From contig NZ_RCZP01000002.1 in NCBI RefSeq assembly GCF_006438825.1, positions 280,568 through 344,567 on the forward strand: DNA of 64,000 bases. Reading direction: 5' to 3'. The DNA is from Muricoccus nepalensis. GTDB taxonomy: Bacteria; Pseudomonadota; Alphaproteobacteria; Acetobacterales; Acetobacteraceae. The notes below the pieces were generated by a model. The model was given only the letters and a program-made list of their open reading frames with translations, searched no databases and was not told the DNA's origin. Below are positions 25,285-34,467 of the stretch, piece after piece; positions within the stretch are counted from its first letter, which is position 1; each line of letters begins with the position of its first letter. The position numbers and the translations under genes are program-made.

Positions 25285-26253
25285 CTATTCCGGCTGGAAG
25301 CCGGCCAGGCGCAGCAGCCCGGCGTTGCGGGCCACGTCGTCGCGGATGAAGGCCTCGAGCGCGGGCTGGGTCTCCACCACCGGCTCGAAGCCCAGCGCGG
25401 CGAGGCGCTGGACCGTCGCGGGCTCGCGCATGCCCTCCGTCACCGCCTCGTGCAGGCGGGCGACGATCTCGGGCGGCAGGGCGCGGGGGCCCCAGACGCC
25501 GTACCAGGAGTAGAACTCGAAGCCGGGCAGACCGGCCTCGGCGAGGGTGGGCAGGTCGGGCGCGAGCTCGGTGCGGGCGGGGGTCGCGATGCCGAGGCCG
25601 CGGAGCTGCCCGCCGCGGACCATCGGCAGGATGGCCAGCGCCGCGTCGAACATCAGCTGGGCGTTGCCGGCGGCCACGTCTGACAGGGCGGGCGCGGTGC
25701 CACGGTAGCCCACGATCTCGACCCGCGAGCCGGTGACGCGGTTGAACTCGATGGCCGCGAGATGGCCGGCGGCGCCGAGGGAGGAGACGGCGAAGCTCCA
25801 GCGGCCGGGGTCGCGCCGCGCCGCCTCCACGACCTCCGGGATGCCGCGCGGTGGGAGCCTCGGGTCCATCACCAGGACCAGCGGGCCGCGCGCGGTGCGG
25901 GCGAGGGGGACGAAGTCGGCCACGGGGTCGTAGGGCGCGGCCTTCATCACCTGCCGGGCCATGGGGTGCACGCTGGCGGAGCCGAGGATGGTGTAGCCGT
26001 CCGGCGGCGCCTGCAGCACGGCGAGGCTGCCGATGGCGCCGTTGCCGCCCGCGCGGTTCTCCACCACCACGGGGACGCCGAGGCGCTCGCCGATCTTCTG
26101 CGCGGCCAGGCGCGCCATGGCGTCGGTCGCGGCGCCGGGAGTGTAGGGCACGACCATGCGGATGGGGCGGCTCGGCCAGGCGCCCTGGGCCCGCAGCGCC
26201 GGCGCGGCGAGGAGGGCGGGGGCCGCGGCCAGGGCGAGGCGCCGGTTCATCAT
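25285..26253 (-). CDS. Bug/TctC-family periplasmic substrate-binding protein
   Basis: 322 aa. Signal peptide MMNRRLALAAAPALLAAP-, cleavage near RAQ|GAW. The mature region begins WPSRPIRMVVPYTPGAATD and includes VVVENRAGGNGAIG and PPDGYTIL. GGAGG lies 8 nt upstream of ATG 26253. Compared with the other Bug proteins here, the ligand-loop residues (GAATDAM) differ, so a different ligand is likely. A DUF1194 gene is divergent from it, the same association seen loosely at 55.9-58 kb. Confidence 0.92.
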   Translation of the reverse strand: MMNRRLALAAAPALLAAPALRAQGAWPSRPIRMVVPYTPGAATDAMARLAAQKIGERLGVPVVVENRAGGNGAIGSLAVLQAPPDGYTILGSASVHPMARQVMKAAPYDPVADFVPLARTARGPLVLVMDPRLPPRGIPEVVEAARRDPGRWSFAVSSLGAAGHLAAIEFNRVTGSRVEIVGYRGTAPALSDVAAGNAQLMFDAALAILPMVRGGQLRGLGIATPARTELAPDLPTLAEAGLPGFEFYSWYGVWGPRALPPEIVARLHEAVTEGMREPATVQRLAALGFEPVVETQPALEAFIRDDVARNAGLLRLAGFQPE

Positions 26254-26373
26254 GCTGGGGACCTCCGCTCGGCGTCGGCCCGGTTCCGGGCGGACGGGCG
26301 ATCCTGCCCCGCGGGGACGCCCCTCGGCCAGCCCGGCCTTCCGCCGGCCGGCACGGCCCCCCACCTGCCGGGG

Positions 26374-26988
26374 ATGAGGGACGTGGACGTCGCGCTGTGC
26401 CTGGCGGTGGACGCCTCCTCCTCCGTCGATCACGACGAGTTCGGGCTGATGATGGGCGGCCTGGCCGCCGCCTTCCGCGAGCCGGCGGTGGCCGCGGCGG
26501 CGGCGGGCGGGGCGCGCGGGGCGGCGGCGGTCTCGGTGCTGCTCTGGTCCGTGACGCAGGAGGTGGCGGTGCCCTGGATGCTGGTCGCCGACGCGGACGG
26601 CGCCGAGGCGCTGGCGGCGGCGGTGGACGCCACGCCGCGCCTCGTGCCCCCCGGCGCCACCGCGCTGGGCGAGGCAATGCGGGCGGCGCTCGGCCTGCTG
26701 GCGGCCTTCCCCGGCGAGGCCGCCCGGCTCGTCATCGACGTCTCCGGCGACGGGGCGGGGAACGCGGGCCTCCCCTCCGCCCCCGTGCGGGACGCGGCGG
26801 TGCGGGCGGGCGTGACCGTCAACGGGCTGGCCGTCGTGAACGAGGAGCCCGACCTGCCCGCGCACTACGCGGCCGAGGTGATCGGCGGCCCCGGCGCCTT
26901 CGTCATGGCCTGCGCGGACTACGCGGACTTCGCGGAGGCGATCCGGCGCAAGCTGGTGCGCGAGTTGCGCGGGGCGCTCACCGCCTGA
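26374..26988 (+). CDS. DUF1194 VWA-like protein
   Basis: A 204-aa von Willebrand A-type domain. The MIDAS metal site starts with DASSS (residues 13-17) after the first beta strand, and the second Asp-containing segment is IDVSGDGAGNAG, as in the DUF1194 family. No signal peptide is present, unlike the paralogue at 55924, so either the upstream start is missed or this copy is cytoplasmic. The C-terminus IRRKLVREL matches the paralogue closely. Ligand and role are unknown. It is divergent from a Bug gene and 96 bp upstream of the PhnW-like gene. Confidence 0.8.
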   Translation: MRDVDVALCLAVDASSSVDHDEFGLMMGGLAAAFREPAVAAAAAGGARGAAAVSVLLWSVTQEVAVPWMLVADADGAEALAAAVDATPRLVPPGATALGEAMRAALGLLAAFPGEAARLVIDVSGDGAGNAGLPSAPVRDAAVRAGVTVNGLAVVNEEPDLPAHYAAEVIGGPGAFVMACADYADFAEAIRRKLVRELRGALTA

Positions 26989-27083
26989 GGAATCGGGGCG
27001 GAAACAGCCGCGGCGGGTTGTCCCGCCCGGGCGCGCGGGTGCAGCCTGGGCGGCGCCCGCTTCCCGCACCCAAGGCCTTCCGC

Positions 27084-28196
27084 ATGATCTTCCTCACCCC
27101 CGGCCCCGTCCAGACCCGCCCCGAGACCCGGGCGGCCATGGCGGTGGACATCGCCCCCTGGGACCGCGACTTCGGCCCGGAATACGCGGCCATCCGCGAC
27201 CGGGTGCGCGACATCGCGGGCGGCGTGCCGGGCGTCCACGCGACGCTGCCCCTGCAGGGCGCGGGGCACTTCCTGGTGGAGGCCGCGATCCGCACCTTCG
27301 TGGCCCCGGGCGGGCGGATTCTGGTGCCGAGCAACGGCACCTACGCCGACCGCATGATGCGCCTGGCCCGCGAGGCCGGGCGCGAGGCGGTGGCGCTGCC
27401 CGTGCCCGACACGCGCGGCGTGCGGGCCGAGGAGGTGGCGGCGGCGCTGGCGGCGGACGAGACGATCTCGCATGTCTGCATGGTTTACTCGGAGACGGGC
27501 AGCGGCATCGTCAACGACCCGGCGGCGGTGGGCGCGGCCGTGCGCGCGGCGGGGCGGCGGCTGATCCTCGACGCCGTCTCGGCCTTCGGCGCGCTGCCCT
27601 TCGACCTCAAGGCGCAGCCCGAATGCGACGCGGTGCTCTTCACCTCCAACAAGTGCCTCGAGGGAATGCCGGGGATCGGCTTCGCGGTATGCCCCATGGA
27701 CCGCGCGCGGGCGCAGGCGGGGCAGGCGGGGTCCTGGTGCTTCGACCTCGGCGACGTGCTGAAGCACGCCGAGCGCCAGGGCTGGGGCTCTTTCCGCTTC
27801 ACGCCGCCGGTGCAGGCGCTGCACGCCTTCGCGGTGGCGCTCGACCTCTACGAGGCCGAGGGCGGGCGGACGGCGCGGCTGGCGCGCTACGCGGAGAACA
27901 TGCGCGTGTTGCGCGCGGGCGCGGAGGCGATGGGCCTCGTGCCCTACCTCGACGCCGAGCACCAGGGGCCGATCATCCTCACCCTTCACCAGCCGGAGAC
28001 GCCGGGCTTCACGCTGCAGGGCTTTGTGGACGCGCTGAAGCGGCGCGGCGTGCTGATCAGCAACTTCTTCACGACGCCGACGCCGACCATCCGGATCGGC
28101 TGCATCGGCGCGGTGACCGCCGACGACATGCGCGCGGCCCTGCGCGCGATGGAGGAGGCGCTGGCCGAGCTCGGCGCCGCGCGGCAGGCGGCCTGA
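27084..28196 (+). CDS. phnW: Class V aminotransferase, PhnW-like (2-aminoethylphosphonate:pyruvate)
   Basis: A 370-aa PLP enzyme of fold type I. The PLP Lys190 is in FTSNKCLEG, with the PLP-pyridine Asp163 in LILDAVSAFG. The N-terminal LTPGPVQTRPETR is typical of PhnW, alanine-glyoxylate and serine-pyruvate enzymes. PhnW was chosen on overall resemblance, but no phosphonate genes are nearby, so an alanine-glyoxylate-type activity is an alternative. The C-terminus ends in an Ala-rich tail. The gene ends 34 bp from the convergent ompW, with a hairpin between. Confidence 0.75.
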   Translation: MIFLTPGPVQTRPETRAAMAVDIAPWDRDFGPEYAAIRDRVRDIAGGVPGVHATLPLQGAGHFLVEAAIRTFVAPGGRILVPSNGTYADRMMRLAREAGREAVALPVPDTRGVRAEEVAAALAADETISHVCMVYSETGSGIVNDPAAVGAAVRAAGRRLILDAVSAFGALPFDLKAQPECDAVLFTSNKCLEGMPGIGFAVCPMDRARAQAGQAGSWCFDLGDVLKHAERQGWGSFRFTPPVQALHAFAVALDLYEAEGGRTARLARYAENMRVLRAGAEAMGLVPYLDAEHQGPIILTLHQPETPGFTLQGFVDALKRRGVLISNFFTTPTPTIRIGCIGAVTADDMRAALRAMEEALAELGAARQAA

Positions 28197-28197
28197 G

Positions 28198-28221
28198 CGC
28201 GGGGGGAGCTTTCCCCCCGCG
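28198..28221. terminator. Bidirectional hairpin between convergent genes
   Basis: A 9-bp perfect stem (CGCGGGGGG / CCCCCCGCG) with loop AGCTTT lies 2 bp after the stop of the PhnW-like gene and 8 bp from the stop of ompW on the opposite strand. It is probably a shared intrinsic-type terminator, although only short T runs occur. Confidence 0.6.
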
Positions 28222-28229
28222 GCCCCGGT

Positions 28230-28898
28230 TCAGAAGCGGTAGCGGACGCCGGCGCCGACGATCCAGGGATCGATGTTCGCGTGGCCGGTGACGAAGCCGC
28301 TGTTCACGCTGACATCCGGGCGCAGCCAGAGCTTCTTCGCGTCGATGTTCACCAGCCAGCGCGGCGCGACCTCGACGTCGAGGCCGAAGTTGATGCCGTA
28401 GCCGAAGGCGTTGTCGATCGACACCTTGTTGACCGGCGCGCTGCGCGGCCCGCCCTCGCCGTAGAAGATCGTGTAGTTCAGCCCGGCGCCGATATAGGGG
28501 CTGAAGCGCGCGGCCGGGAAGGGGTGGAACTGCAGGTTCAGCGTGGGCGGCAGGGCCCAGACGCGGCCGAGGTCGACGTCGCCGAGCGCGCTGCCCCGCA
28601 CGTGCACGTCGTGGCGCGTGGTGGCGGCGATGAGGTTCAGCGAGACCTGCGGCGCGAGGAAGTAGGTGAGGTCGAGCTGCCCCGTCGCGGTGTCGCTCGC
28701 CTCCGGGCGGCCGCCGATGACGCTGACGCGCCCGCCGCCCTCGGGCAGCACGCCGATCACGCCGGCGCCGAGCACGATGTCGCCGGCCCTCTTGCCGCGC
28801 ACGGGCTGGCCGCCGAACTCCTGGGCCGAGGCGATGGTGGGGATGAGCGCGGTGCAGGCCAGCAGGGCCGCGGCCAGGGCACCGGTACGGTGGGTCAT
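28230..28898 (-). CDS. ompW: OmpW-family outer-membrane protein
   Basis: A 222-aa eight-stranded barrel. Signal peptide MTHRTGALAAALLACTALI-, cleaved near ASA|QE. Typical OmpW features are GDIVLGAGVIGVLP near 38-51, FLAPQVSLNLIAA, PYIGAGLNYTIFYG, and the C-terminal WIVGAGVRYRF ending in Phe. OmpW is implicated in transport of small hydrophobic molecules and in stress survival. Its promoter region contains an FNR-type box at 28972-28985, matching the known oxygen control of ompW in enterobacteria. Confidence 0.9.
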   Translation of the reverse strand: MTHRTGALAAALLACTALIPTIASAQEFGGQPVRGKRAGDIVLGAGVIGVLPEGGGRVSVIGGRPEASDTATGQLDLTYFLAPQVSLNLIAATTRHDVHVRGSALGDVDLGRVWALPPTLNLQFHPFPAARFSPYIGAGLNYTIFYGEGGPRSAPVNKVSIDNAFGYGINFGLDVEVAPRWLVNIDAKKLWLRPDVSVNSGFVTGHANIDPWIVGAGVRYRF

Positions 28899-28971
28899 AG
28901 CGTCCTCGTCTTCACGGGGCGGCCGGTCGCCGCCACGGGAAGCGGGCTACGCCCTGCGAATTCGTTCCGCT

Positions 28972-28985
28972 TTGATCTGGATCAA
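28972..28985 (-). promoter_or_regulatory. FNR/FixK-type operator upstream of ompW
   Basis: TTGATCTGGATCAA is a perfect TTGAT-N4-ATCAA palindrome in a gap between a Bug gene stop and the ompW start, centred about 80 bp upstream of ATG 28898. This is the classical binding site of FNR/Anr/FixK regulators. The surroundings are AT-richer than the genome average. The two Crp/Fnr proteins in the window lack the usual E-SR recognition motif, so the cognate regulator is probably encoded elsewhere. Confidence 0.8.
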
Positions 28986-28996
28986 GCGCGGCGGCG

Positions 28997-29977
28997 TCAG
29001 CCGGCCGTGATGCTCGCGCGGCGCACGACGTCCCGCCAGCGCTCGATCTCCGCGCGCTGGAAGCGGTGGTAGTCGTCGGGCGTGGTGGGCACGACGTCGA
29101 AGCCGATCGCCTCCAGCCGCGGGCGCGTCTCGGGATGCAGCAGCGCGTCGCGCAGCGCGCCGGCCAGGCGGTCGCGCAGCGGCGTCGCCATGCCGGCGGG
29201 CGCCATGAAGGCCTGCCAGGAGGTGACGACGAAATCCTCGAGCCCCGATTCCTTCGAGGTGGGAACGCCGGGCAGCACGGGATGCGGCCGCTCGCTCGTC
29301 ACCATCAGCGCGCGCAGGCGCCCGCCCGCGATGTGGCCGGCGACGGTGCCGAGGTTCTGGAAGGAGAGGTCCACGTTACCCGCGATGAGGTCGGTCGCCG
29401 CCGCCGCGCCGCCGGTGTAGGGGACGTGCGTGATCTCGGTGCCCGTGCGCAGCTTGAACAACTCCGTCGTCATCTGGTCCGAGGAGCCGACGCCGGAGGT
29501 GGAGTAGGACGCGCGGCCGCCGCGCTCCCGGAGCCAGGCGACGAGCCCCGCGGTGTCGCGCGCGGGGTGCTTGTCGTTCACCACGAGCACGTTCGGCGTG
29601 GTGGCCGCGAGGACGAGCGGCGTGAAGTCGCGCAGCGGGTCGTAGCCGAGGTTGGGCCGCAGCGCCGCGTTGATCGCCCAGACGCCGATCGAGCCGATCA
29701 TCAGCGTGTGCCCGTCCGGCGCCGCCCGCATGACGACGCGCGCCGCGACCTCGCCGTTGGCGCCCGGCCGGTTCTCCGCCACGACGGGCTGGCCGAGGGT
29801 CTGCGCCATGCGGTTGGCCGCGGCGCGCGCGACGATGTCGGAGGGGCCGCCCGCGACGAAGGGCACGAGGACGGAGACGGGGCGGGTGGGCCAGGCCTCC
29901 GCCGGCTGCGCGCCCGCGGCAGGGGCCAGGAGGAGGGCGGGGGCGGCCAGGACGGCGCGGCGGGTGGGACGGGTCAC
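28997..29977 (-). CDS. Bug/TctC-family periplasmic substrate-binding protein
   Basis: 326 aa. The start is GTG 29977 with GGAGGAG upstream. Signal peptide [18 protein letters not shown]-, cleaved near AGA|QP. Mature sequence [16 protein letters not shown], then [13 protein letters not shown]. It is strikingly similar to the Bug protein at 57033-58019: both contain [18 protein letters not shown] and SSGVGSSD- or TSGVGSSD-type segments. They are paralogues, probably with related ligands. Confidence 0.93.
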   Translation of the reverse strand: MTRPTRRAVLAAPALLLAPAAGAQPAEAWPTRPVSVLVPFVAGGPSDIVARAAANRMAQTLGQPVVAENRPGANGEVAARVVMRAAPDGHTLMIGSIGVWAINAALRPNLGYDPLRDFTPLVLAATTPNVLVVNDKHPARDTAGLVAWLRERGGRASYSTSGVGSSDQMTTELFKLRTGTEITHVPYTGGAAAATDLIAGNVDLSFQNLGTVAGHIAGGRLRALMVTSERPHPVLPGVPTSKESGLEDFVVTSWQAFMAPAGMATPLRDRLAGALRDALLHPETRPRLEAIGFDVVPTTPDDYHRFQRAEIERWRDVVRRASITAG

Positions 29978-30104
29978 GCGTTTCTCCTCCGGGCGGTGCT
30001 TTTCGGCCAGCATGGCACCCGCGGGCGGCGGGGGCCAAGCCCGGTCCGCTTGCCGGGGCGCCGGGCCTGCCGTAACCGGGGGCGGAGCGGATGGCAGGGA
30101 ACGG

Positions 30105-31775
30105 ATGAAGACGGATCTGGAGATCGCGCGGGCCGCGACGCTGCGCCCCATCGCCGAGATCGCGGCGCGCGCGGGCATTCCGGCCGAGGCGCTGGAGCCC
30201 CACGGGCGCTTCAAGGCGAAGATCGGCACCGACTTCCTGCGGGCGCAGGAGGGGCGGCCGGAGGGGACGCTGGTGCTCGTCACCGGCATCAGCCCGACGG
30301 CGGCCGGCGAGGGCAAGACGACCACCACCATCGGCCTCGGCGACGCGCTGAACGCGCTCGGCACCCGGGCCATGATCGCGCTGCGCGAGCCCTCGCTCGG
30401 CCCCTGCTTCGGGGTGAAGGGGGGCGCGACCGGAGGCGGGCGGGCTCAGGTGGCGCCGATGGAGGAGATCAACCTCCACTTCACCGGCGACTTCCACGCG
30501 ATCACCAGCGCGAACAACCTTCTCGCCGCGATGATCGACAACCACATCCACTGGGGCAACGCGCTCGACCTCGACGTGCGGCGCATCGCCTGGCGGCGGG
30601 CGATCGACATGAACGACCGGGCGCTGCGGCTGGCGGCGCTCGGCCTCGGCGGCGTCGCCAACGGCTTCCCGCGCGAGGACGGCTTCGACATCACCGTCGC
30701 CTCCGAGGTGATGGCGATCTTCTGCCTGGCGAAGAACCTGGACGACCTTCGCGCGCGCCTCGGGCGCATCATCATCGGCCAGACGCGCACCGGCCGCGCC
30801 GTGACGGCGCACGAGCTGAAGGCGGACGGCGCCATGGCGGCGCTGCTGCGCGACGCGCTGATGCCCAACCTCGTGCAGACGCTGGAGGGGAGCCCCGCCC
30901 TCGTGCACGGCGGGCCCTTCGCCAACATCGCCCATGGCTGCAACAGCGTGATCGCGACGCGGCTGGGGCTCCGGCTCGCGGACGTGGTGGTGACGGAGGC
31001 GGGCTTCGGCGCGGACCTCGGCGCGGAGAAGTTCCTCGACATCAAGTGCCGCATGGCCGGCCTCGCGCCCGCCGCCTGCGTGGTGGTGGCGACCGTGCGC
31101 GCGCTGAAGATGCACGGCGGCGTCGCCAAGGCGGCACTCGGCACGGAGGACGTGGCTGCGGTGCGGCGGGGCCTTGCCAACCTCGAGCGCCACGTCCGGA
31201 ACATGGGCAAGTTCGGCCTGCCCGTGGTGGTGGCGCTGAACCGCTTCACCAGCGACACCGCCGCCGAGATCGCGGCGGTGGAGGAGGCGATGGCCGCGCT
31301 CGGCACGCGCGCCATCCTCTGCACGCACTGGTCGGACGGCGCGGCCGGGGCGGCGGAGCTGGCGCGCGCGGTGCAGGGCCTGATCGCCGGCGGCACGGCG
31401 CGCTTCCGCACGCTCTACCCGGACGACATGCCGCTGGCCGAGAAGATCGGCACCATCGCGCGCGAGATCTACGGCGCGGCCGATGTGGCCTTGCCGCCGG
31501 CCATCGCCACGCGCCTCACGCGCTTCGAGGAGGCGGGCTTCGGGAACGCGCCGGTCTGCATCGCGAAGACGCAGTACTCCTTCTCCGCCAACCCCGCGCT
31601 GATGGGCGCGCCGACGGGGCACGTGCTGCCGGTGCGCGAGGTGAGGCTCTCGGCCGGCGCCGGCTTCGTGGTGGCAGTCTGCGGCGACGTGATGACCATG
31701 CCGGGCCTGCCGCGCCACCCGGCCGCCGAGACGATCGGTCTGGACGCCGAGGGGCGGATCGACGGGCTGTTCTGA
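30105..31775 (+). CDS. fhs: Formate--tetrahydrofolate ligase
   Basis: A 556-aa enzyme making 10-formyl-THF from formate, THF and ATP, of normal family length. The nucleotide-binding segment [19 protein letters not shown] is near 64-82. [20 protein letters not shown] and [10 protein letters not shown] are family signatures. Its role is to supply one-carbon units from formate or, in methylotrophic metabolism, to interconvert C1. AGGGAA precedes ATG 30105. A strong terminator follows, so it is a monocistronic unit. Confidence 0.96.
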   Translation: MKTDLEIARAATLRPIAEIAARAGIPAEALEPHGRFKAKIGTDFLRAQEGRPEGTLVLVTGISPTAAGEGKTTTTIGLGDALNALGTRAMIALREPSLGPCFGVKGGATGGGRAQVAPMEEINLHFTGDFHAITSANNLLAAMIDNHIHWGNALDLDVRRIAWRRAIDMNDRALRLAALGLGGVANGFPREDGFDITVASEVMAIFCLAKNLDDLRARLGRIIIGQTRTGRAVTAHELKADGAMAALLRDALMPNLVQTLEGSPALVHGGPFANIAHGCNSVIATRLGLRLADVVVTEAGFGADLGAEKFLDIKCRMAGLAPAACVVVATVRALKMHGGVAKAALGTEDVAAVRRGLANLERHVRNMGKFGLPVVVALNRFTSDTAAEIAAVEEAMAALGTRAILCTHWSDGAAGAAELARAVQGLIAGGTARFRTLYPDDMPLAEKIGTIAREIYGAADVALPPAIATRLTRFEEAGFGNAPVCIAKTQYSFSANPALMGAPTGHVLPVREVRLSAGAGFVVAVCGDVMTMPGLPRHPAAETIGLDAEGRIDGLF

Positions 31776-31839
31776 GGGGCGCCCGCGCGCAACCTTCGGG
31801 CGGGCGGGGCGTTACGCCGCCTTGCATGCCCCGATGAGG

Positions 31840-31889
31840 AACGGGCCGGAGGCGCGGGGACACCCCCTGGCGCCTCCGGCCCGTTCTTT
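31840..31889 (+). terminator. Rho-independent-type terminator after fhs
   Basis: A perfect 16-bp inverted repeat, AACGGGCCGGAGGCGC (31840-31855) and GCGCCTCCGGCCCGTT (31870-31885), with a 14-nt loop that can itself pair G/C. It is followed by CTTT. It lies 64 bp after the fhs stop and 33 bp before the transglutaminase start, so it should isolate the two. Confidence 0.8.
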
Positions 31890-31921
31890 GCCTGGGCATC
31901 CCTGATGTCCGGGTTCCGCCC

Positions 31922-32854
31922 ATGCCGATCCTCACCGTCCGACACGTCACGACCTACCGCTACCGGCAGCCCGTCTCCTTCGGGGAGCACCGGATGATGC
32001 TGCGGCCGCGGGACGGGCACGACCAGCGGTTGCTGGAGGCGCGGATCACCATCCTGCCGGAACCCTCCTCCTTCTGGTGGGTCCACGACGTCTTCGGGAA
32101 CAGCGTCGGCGTCGCGCAGTTCACCACCCGCGCGCGGGAGTTGCGCTTTGAGAGCACCATGCGCCTCGACCACAGCCCGGTGGAGGCGCTCGACTTTCGG
32201 CTCGAGGAGCACGCGCGCCGCCTGCCTTTCTCCTACTCCGTGGAGGAGATGCCCGACCTCGCGCGCTCGATCGAGCGGCACATGCCCGATCCCGACCGCG
32301 CGGTGGACCGCTGGGCCCACGGCTTCATGCGGACGGACGGGCCGACCGGCACGCTGGACCTGCTGGTGGCGATGACGCGCGCGGTGAAGCGGGACTTCAC
32401 CTACATCCCGCGCGCGGTGCGGGGCATCCAGGAGCCCTGGCGGACGCTGGAGATGGGCAGCGGCACCTGCCGGGACTTCGCGCTGCTGATGCTGGAGGCG
32501 GTGCGCGCGCTCGGCCTCGCGGCGCGCTTCGTCTCCGGCTACCTCTACTCCCCAGGACTGCAGGGCGAGCGCGAGGGCGGGCATGTCGGCGGCGGCTCCA
32601 CCCACGCCTGGGTGCGCGTCTACCTTCCCGGCGCGGGCTGGGTGGAGTTCGATCCCACCAACGGCATCGTCGGCAACCGCGACCTCATCCGCGTGGCGGT
32701 GGCGCGCGAGCCCTCCCAGGCGGTGCCGCTGCACGGGCGGTGGAAGGGCTTCCCGGACGACGCCTTGGGCATGGACGTCTCGGTCGAGGTGACCGAGGGC
32801 GGCGATCCGGCGCCGGCGGCGCCGCGCCCCTTGGCGGCCCTGCCGGGCGACTGA
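31922..32854 (+). CDS. Transglutaminase-like protein (cysteine protease fold)
   Basis: A 310-aa cytoplasmic protein. The N-terminal beta domain starts TVRHVTTYRYRQPVSFGEHRM (the family's usual opening). The transglutaminase core carries an intact triad: Cys183 in GSGTCRDFA, His228 in GSTHAWVRV, Asp244 in EFDPTNG. These proteins are thought to be proteases or amidases rather than true crosslinkers. It is the first gene of a three-gene run (32900 and 33718 follow); the next gene is another transglutaminase-like protein. Confidence 0.92.
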   Translation: MPILTVRHVTTYRYRQPVSFGEHRMMLRPRDGHDQRLLEARITILPEPSSFWWVHDVFGNSVGVAQFTTRARELRFESTMRLDHSPVEALDFRLEEHARRLPFSYSVEEMPDLARSIERHMPDPDRAVDRWAHGFMRTDGPTGTLDLLVAMTRAVKRDFTYIPRAVRGIQEPWRTLEMGSGTCRDFALLMLEAVRALGLAARFVSGYLYSPGLQGEREGGHVGGGSTHAWVRVYLPGAGWVEFDPTNGIVGNRDLIRVAVAREPSQAVPLHGRWKGFPDDALGMDVSVEVTEGGDPAPAAPRPLAALPGD

Positions 32855-32899
32855 GACGCCCGATGCCCCTCATCCCCGCCAACCGGAGACCCCTCGCCC

Positions 32900-33721
32900 G
32901 TGAAAATCCACGCCGGCTACGACATCACCTACGAGTGCCCGCAGCCCACCCCCATGCTGCTCGCGCTCAGCGTGCATCCCTCACGCCTGCCGGACGTGAT
33001 CGGGCCGCACGCGATCACCTTCGACCCGCCGATCGGGGCCACGGAGTACCGCGACGGCTTCGGCAATCTCTGCCACCGCATCGTTGCGCCGGCCGGCCGG
33101 CTGACGATCTCCACCCGCTTCGACGTGACCGATCCAGGCACGCCCGACCTGGTGGTTCCGGAGGCGCGGCAGATCCCGGTGCACGAGCTTCCCGATGACG
33201 CCCTCGTCTTCCTGCTGGCCAGCCGCTACTGCGAGACGGACCGGCTGTCCGACCTCGCCTGGTCGCTCTTCGGCGGCACGGAGCCGGGCTGGGCGCGGGT
33301 GCAGGCGATCTGCGACTACGCGCACGATCGGATCACCTTCGGCTACGAGCACGCGGACGTCTACCGCACGGCCTTCAGCGGCAACAACGACCGCGTCGGC
33401 GTCTGCCGGGACTTCGCGCATCTCGCGGTCACGCTCTGCCGCTGCATGAACATCCCGGCCCGCTACTGCACGGGCTATCTCGGCGACATCGGCGTGCCGC
33501 CGGTGGACGCGGCGATGGACTTCTCCGCCTGGTTCGAGGCCTATCTCGGCGGCCACTGGTACACCTTCGACGCGCGCCACAACACGCCGCGCATCGGGCG
33601 CATCCTGATGGCGCGCGGGCGGGACGCGACGGACGTGGCCATCACGACCACCTTCGGCGCCTGCACGCTGGCGGGCTTCAACGTGGTGACGGACGAAGTG
33701 AAGGTGGAAGCCGCGCCGTGA
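32900..33721 (+). CDS. Transglutaminase-like protein, second subfamily
   Basis: 273 aa, GTG start. The N-terminus KIHAGYDITYECPQPTPMLL is the usual opening of the short subfamily. Cys169 in VGVCRDFAH and Asp224 in YTFDARHN are present, but the residue expected to be the triad His is Ser209 (DFSAWFEAYL). This may be usual for the subfamily, in which case another His serves or the protein is not a classical enzyme. The stop overlaps the start of the following gene as GTGA. Confidence 0.88.
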   Translation: MKIHAGYDITYECPQPTPMLLALSVHPSRLPDVIGPHAITFDPPIGATEYRDGFGNLCHRIVAPAGRLTISTRFDVTDPGTPDLVVPEARQIPVHELPDDALVFLLASRYCETDRLSDLAWSLFGGTEPGWARVQAICDYAHDRITFGYEHADVYRTAFSGNNDRVGVCRDFAHLAVTLCRCMNIPARYCTGYLGDIGVPPVDAAMDFSAWFEAYLGGHWYTFDARHNTPRIGRILMARGRDATDVAITTTFGACTLAGFNVVTDEVKVEAAP

Positions 33722-34467
33722 CGGAGCCCGCCCCGGTCGAGGTGGTGAACCCGGGGGGCGCCTCGCCCTTCGTGCTGCTCTGCGAGCACGCCTCCAACCA
33801 CGTCCCCGCGCGCTACGGGGCGCTTGGGCTGCCGGAGGCGGAGCTCGGCCGGCACATCGCCTGGGACATCGGGGCGGCCGCGCTGGCGCGGCGGCTCTCG
33901 GCGCTGCTCGACGCGCCCCTGCTCCTCTCGGCCGTGTCGCGGCTGGTGATCGACCTCAACCGCCCGCCGGGCGTGCCGACGAGCATCCCGGAGCGGAGCG
34001 AGGACACGCCGATCCCCGGCAATCTCGGCCTCGCGCCCGAGGAGCGGGCGGCGCGGGAGGCGGCCTGGTTCCACCCCTTCCACGACGCGGTCACGGCCCT
34101 GCTGGACCGGCGCGCCGCGGCGGGGGCGCCCGCCATCGTGGTGGGGGTGCACAGCTTCACGCCGCGCTTCCAGGGCGTCGACCGACCCTGGCACGCGGGC
34201 GTCCTCTTCGCGGCGGCCGAGGGCTTCGGGCGTGCCCTGGCCGCGGCCATCGGGTCCGACCCGGCGCTGGTGGTGGGGGAGAACGAGCCCTACCGGATCG
34301 AGCCCGGCCTCCATGACTACACCGTGCCCGTGCACGGCGATTCCCGGGGAATTGACGCCGCGCTCATCGAGGTGCGGCAGGACTTGCTGGGCGATCCCGC
34401 GGGGATCGAGGACTGGGCGCTGCGCCTCGCCTCCGCGCTCGGCGGGGCCGCGGGGCGGCGGGTCTAG
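33718..34467 (+). CDS. N-formylglutamate amidohydrolase-family protein
   Basis: 249 aa, GTG start overlapping the previous stop. The family signature VLLCEHASNHVP (about 18-29) contains the metal His. The VIDLNRPPG region (79-87) and VVGVHSFTPRF (about 141-151) supply the other conserved residues. Members cleave N-formylglutamate in histidine breakdown, but no hut genes are nearby, and grouping with two transglutaminase-like proteins suggests another amide substrate. Convergent with the PIG-L gene; the two stops share a CTAG. Confidence 0.88.
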   Translation: MTEPAPVEVVNPGGASPFVLLCEHASNHVPARYGALGLPEAELGRHIAWDIGAAALARRLSALLDAPLLLSAVSRLVIDLNRPPGVPTSIPERSEDTPIPGNLGLAPEERAAREAAWFHPFHDAVTALLDRRAAAGAPAIVVGVHSFTPRFQGVDRPWHAGVLFAAAEGFGRALAAAIGSDPALVVGENEPYRIEPGLHDYTVPVHGDSRGIDAALIEVRQDLLGDPAGIEDWALRLASALGGAAGRRV

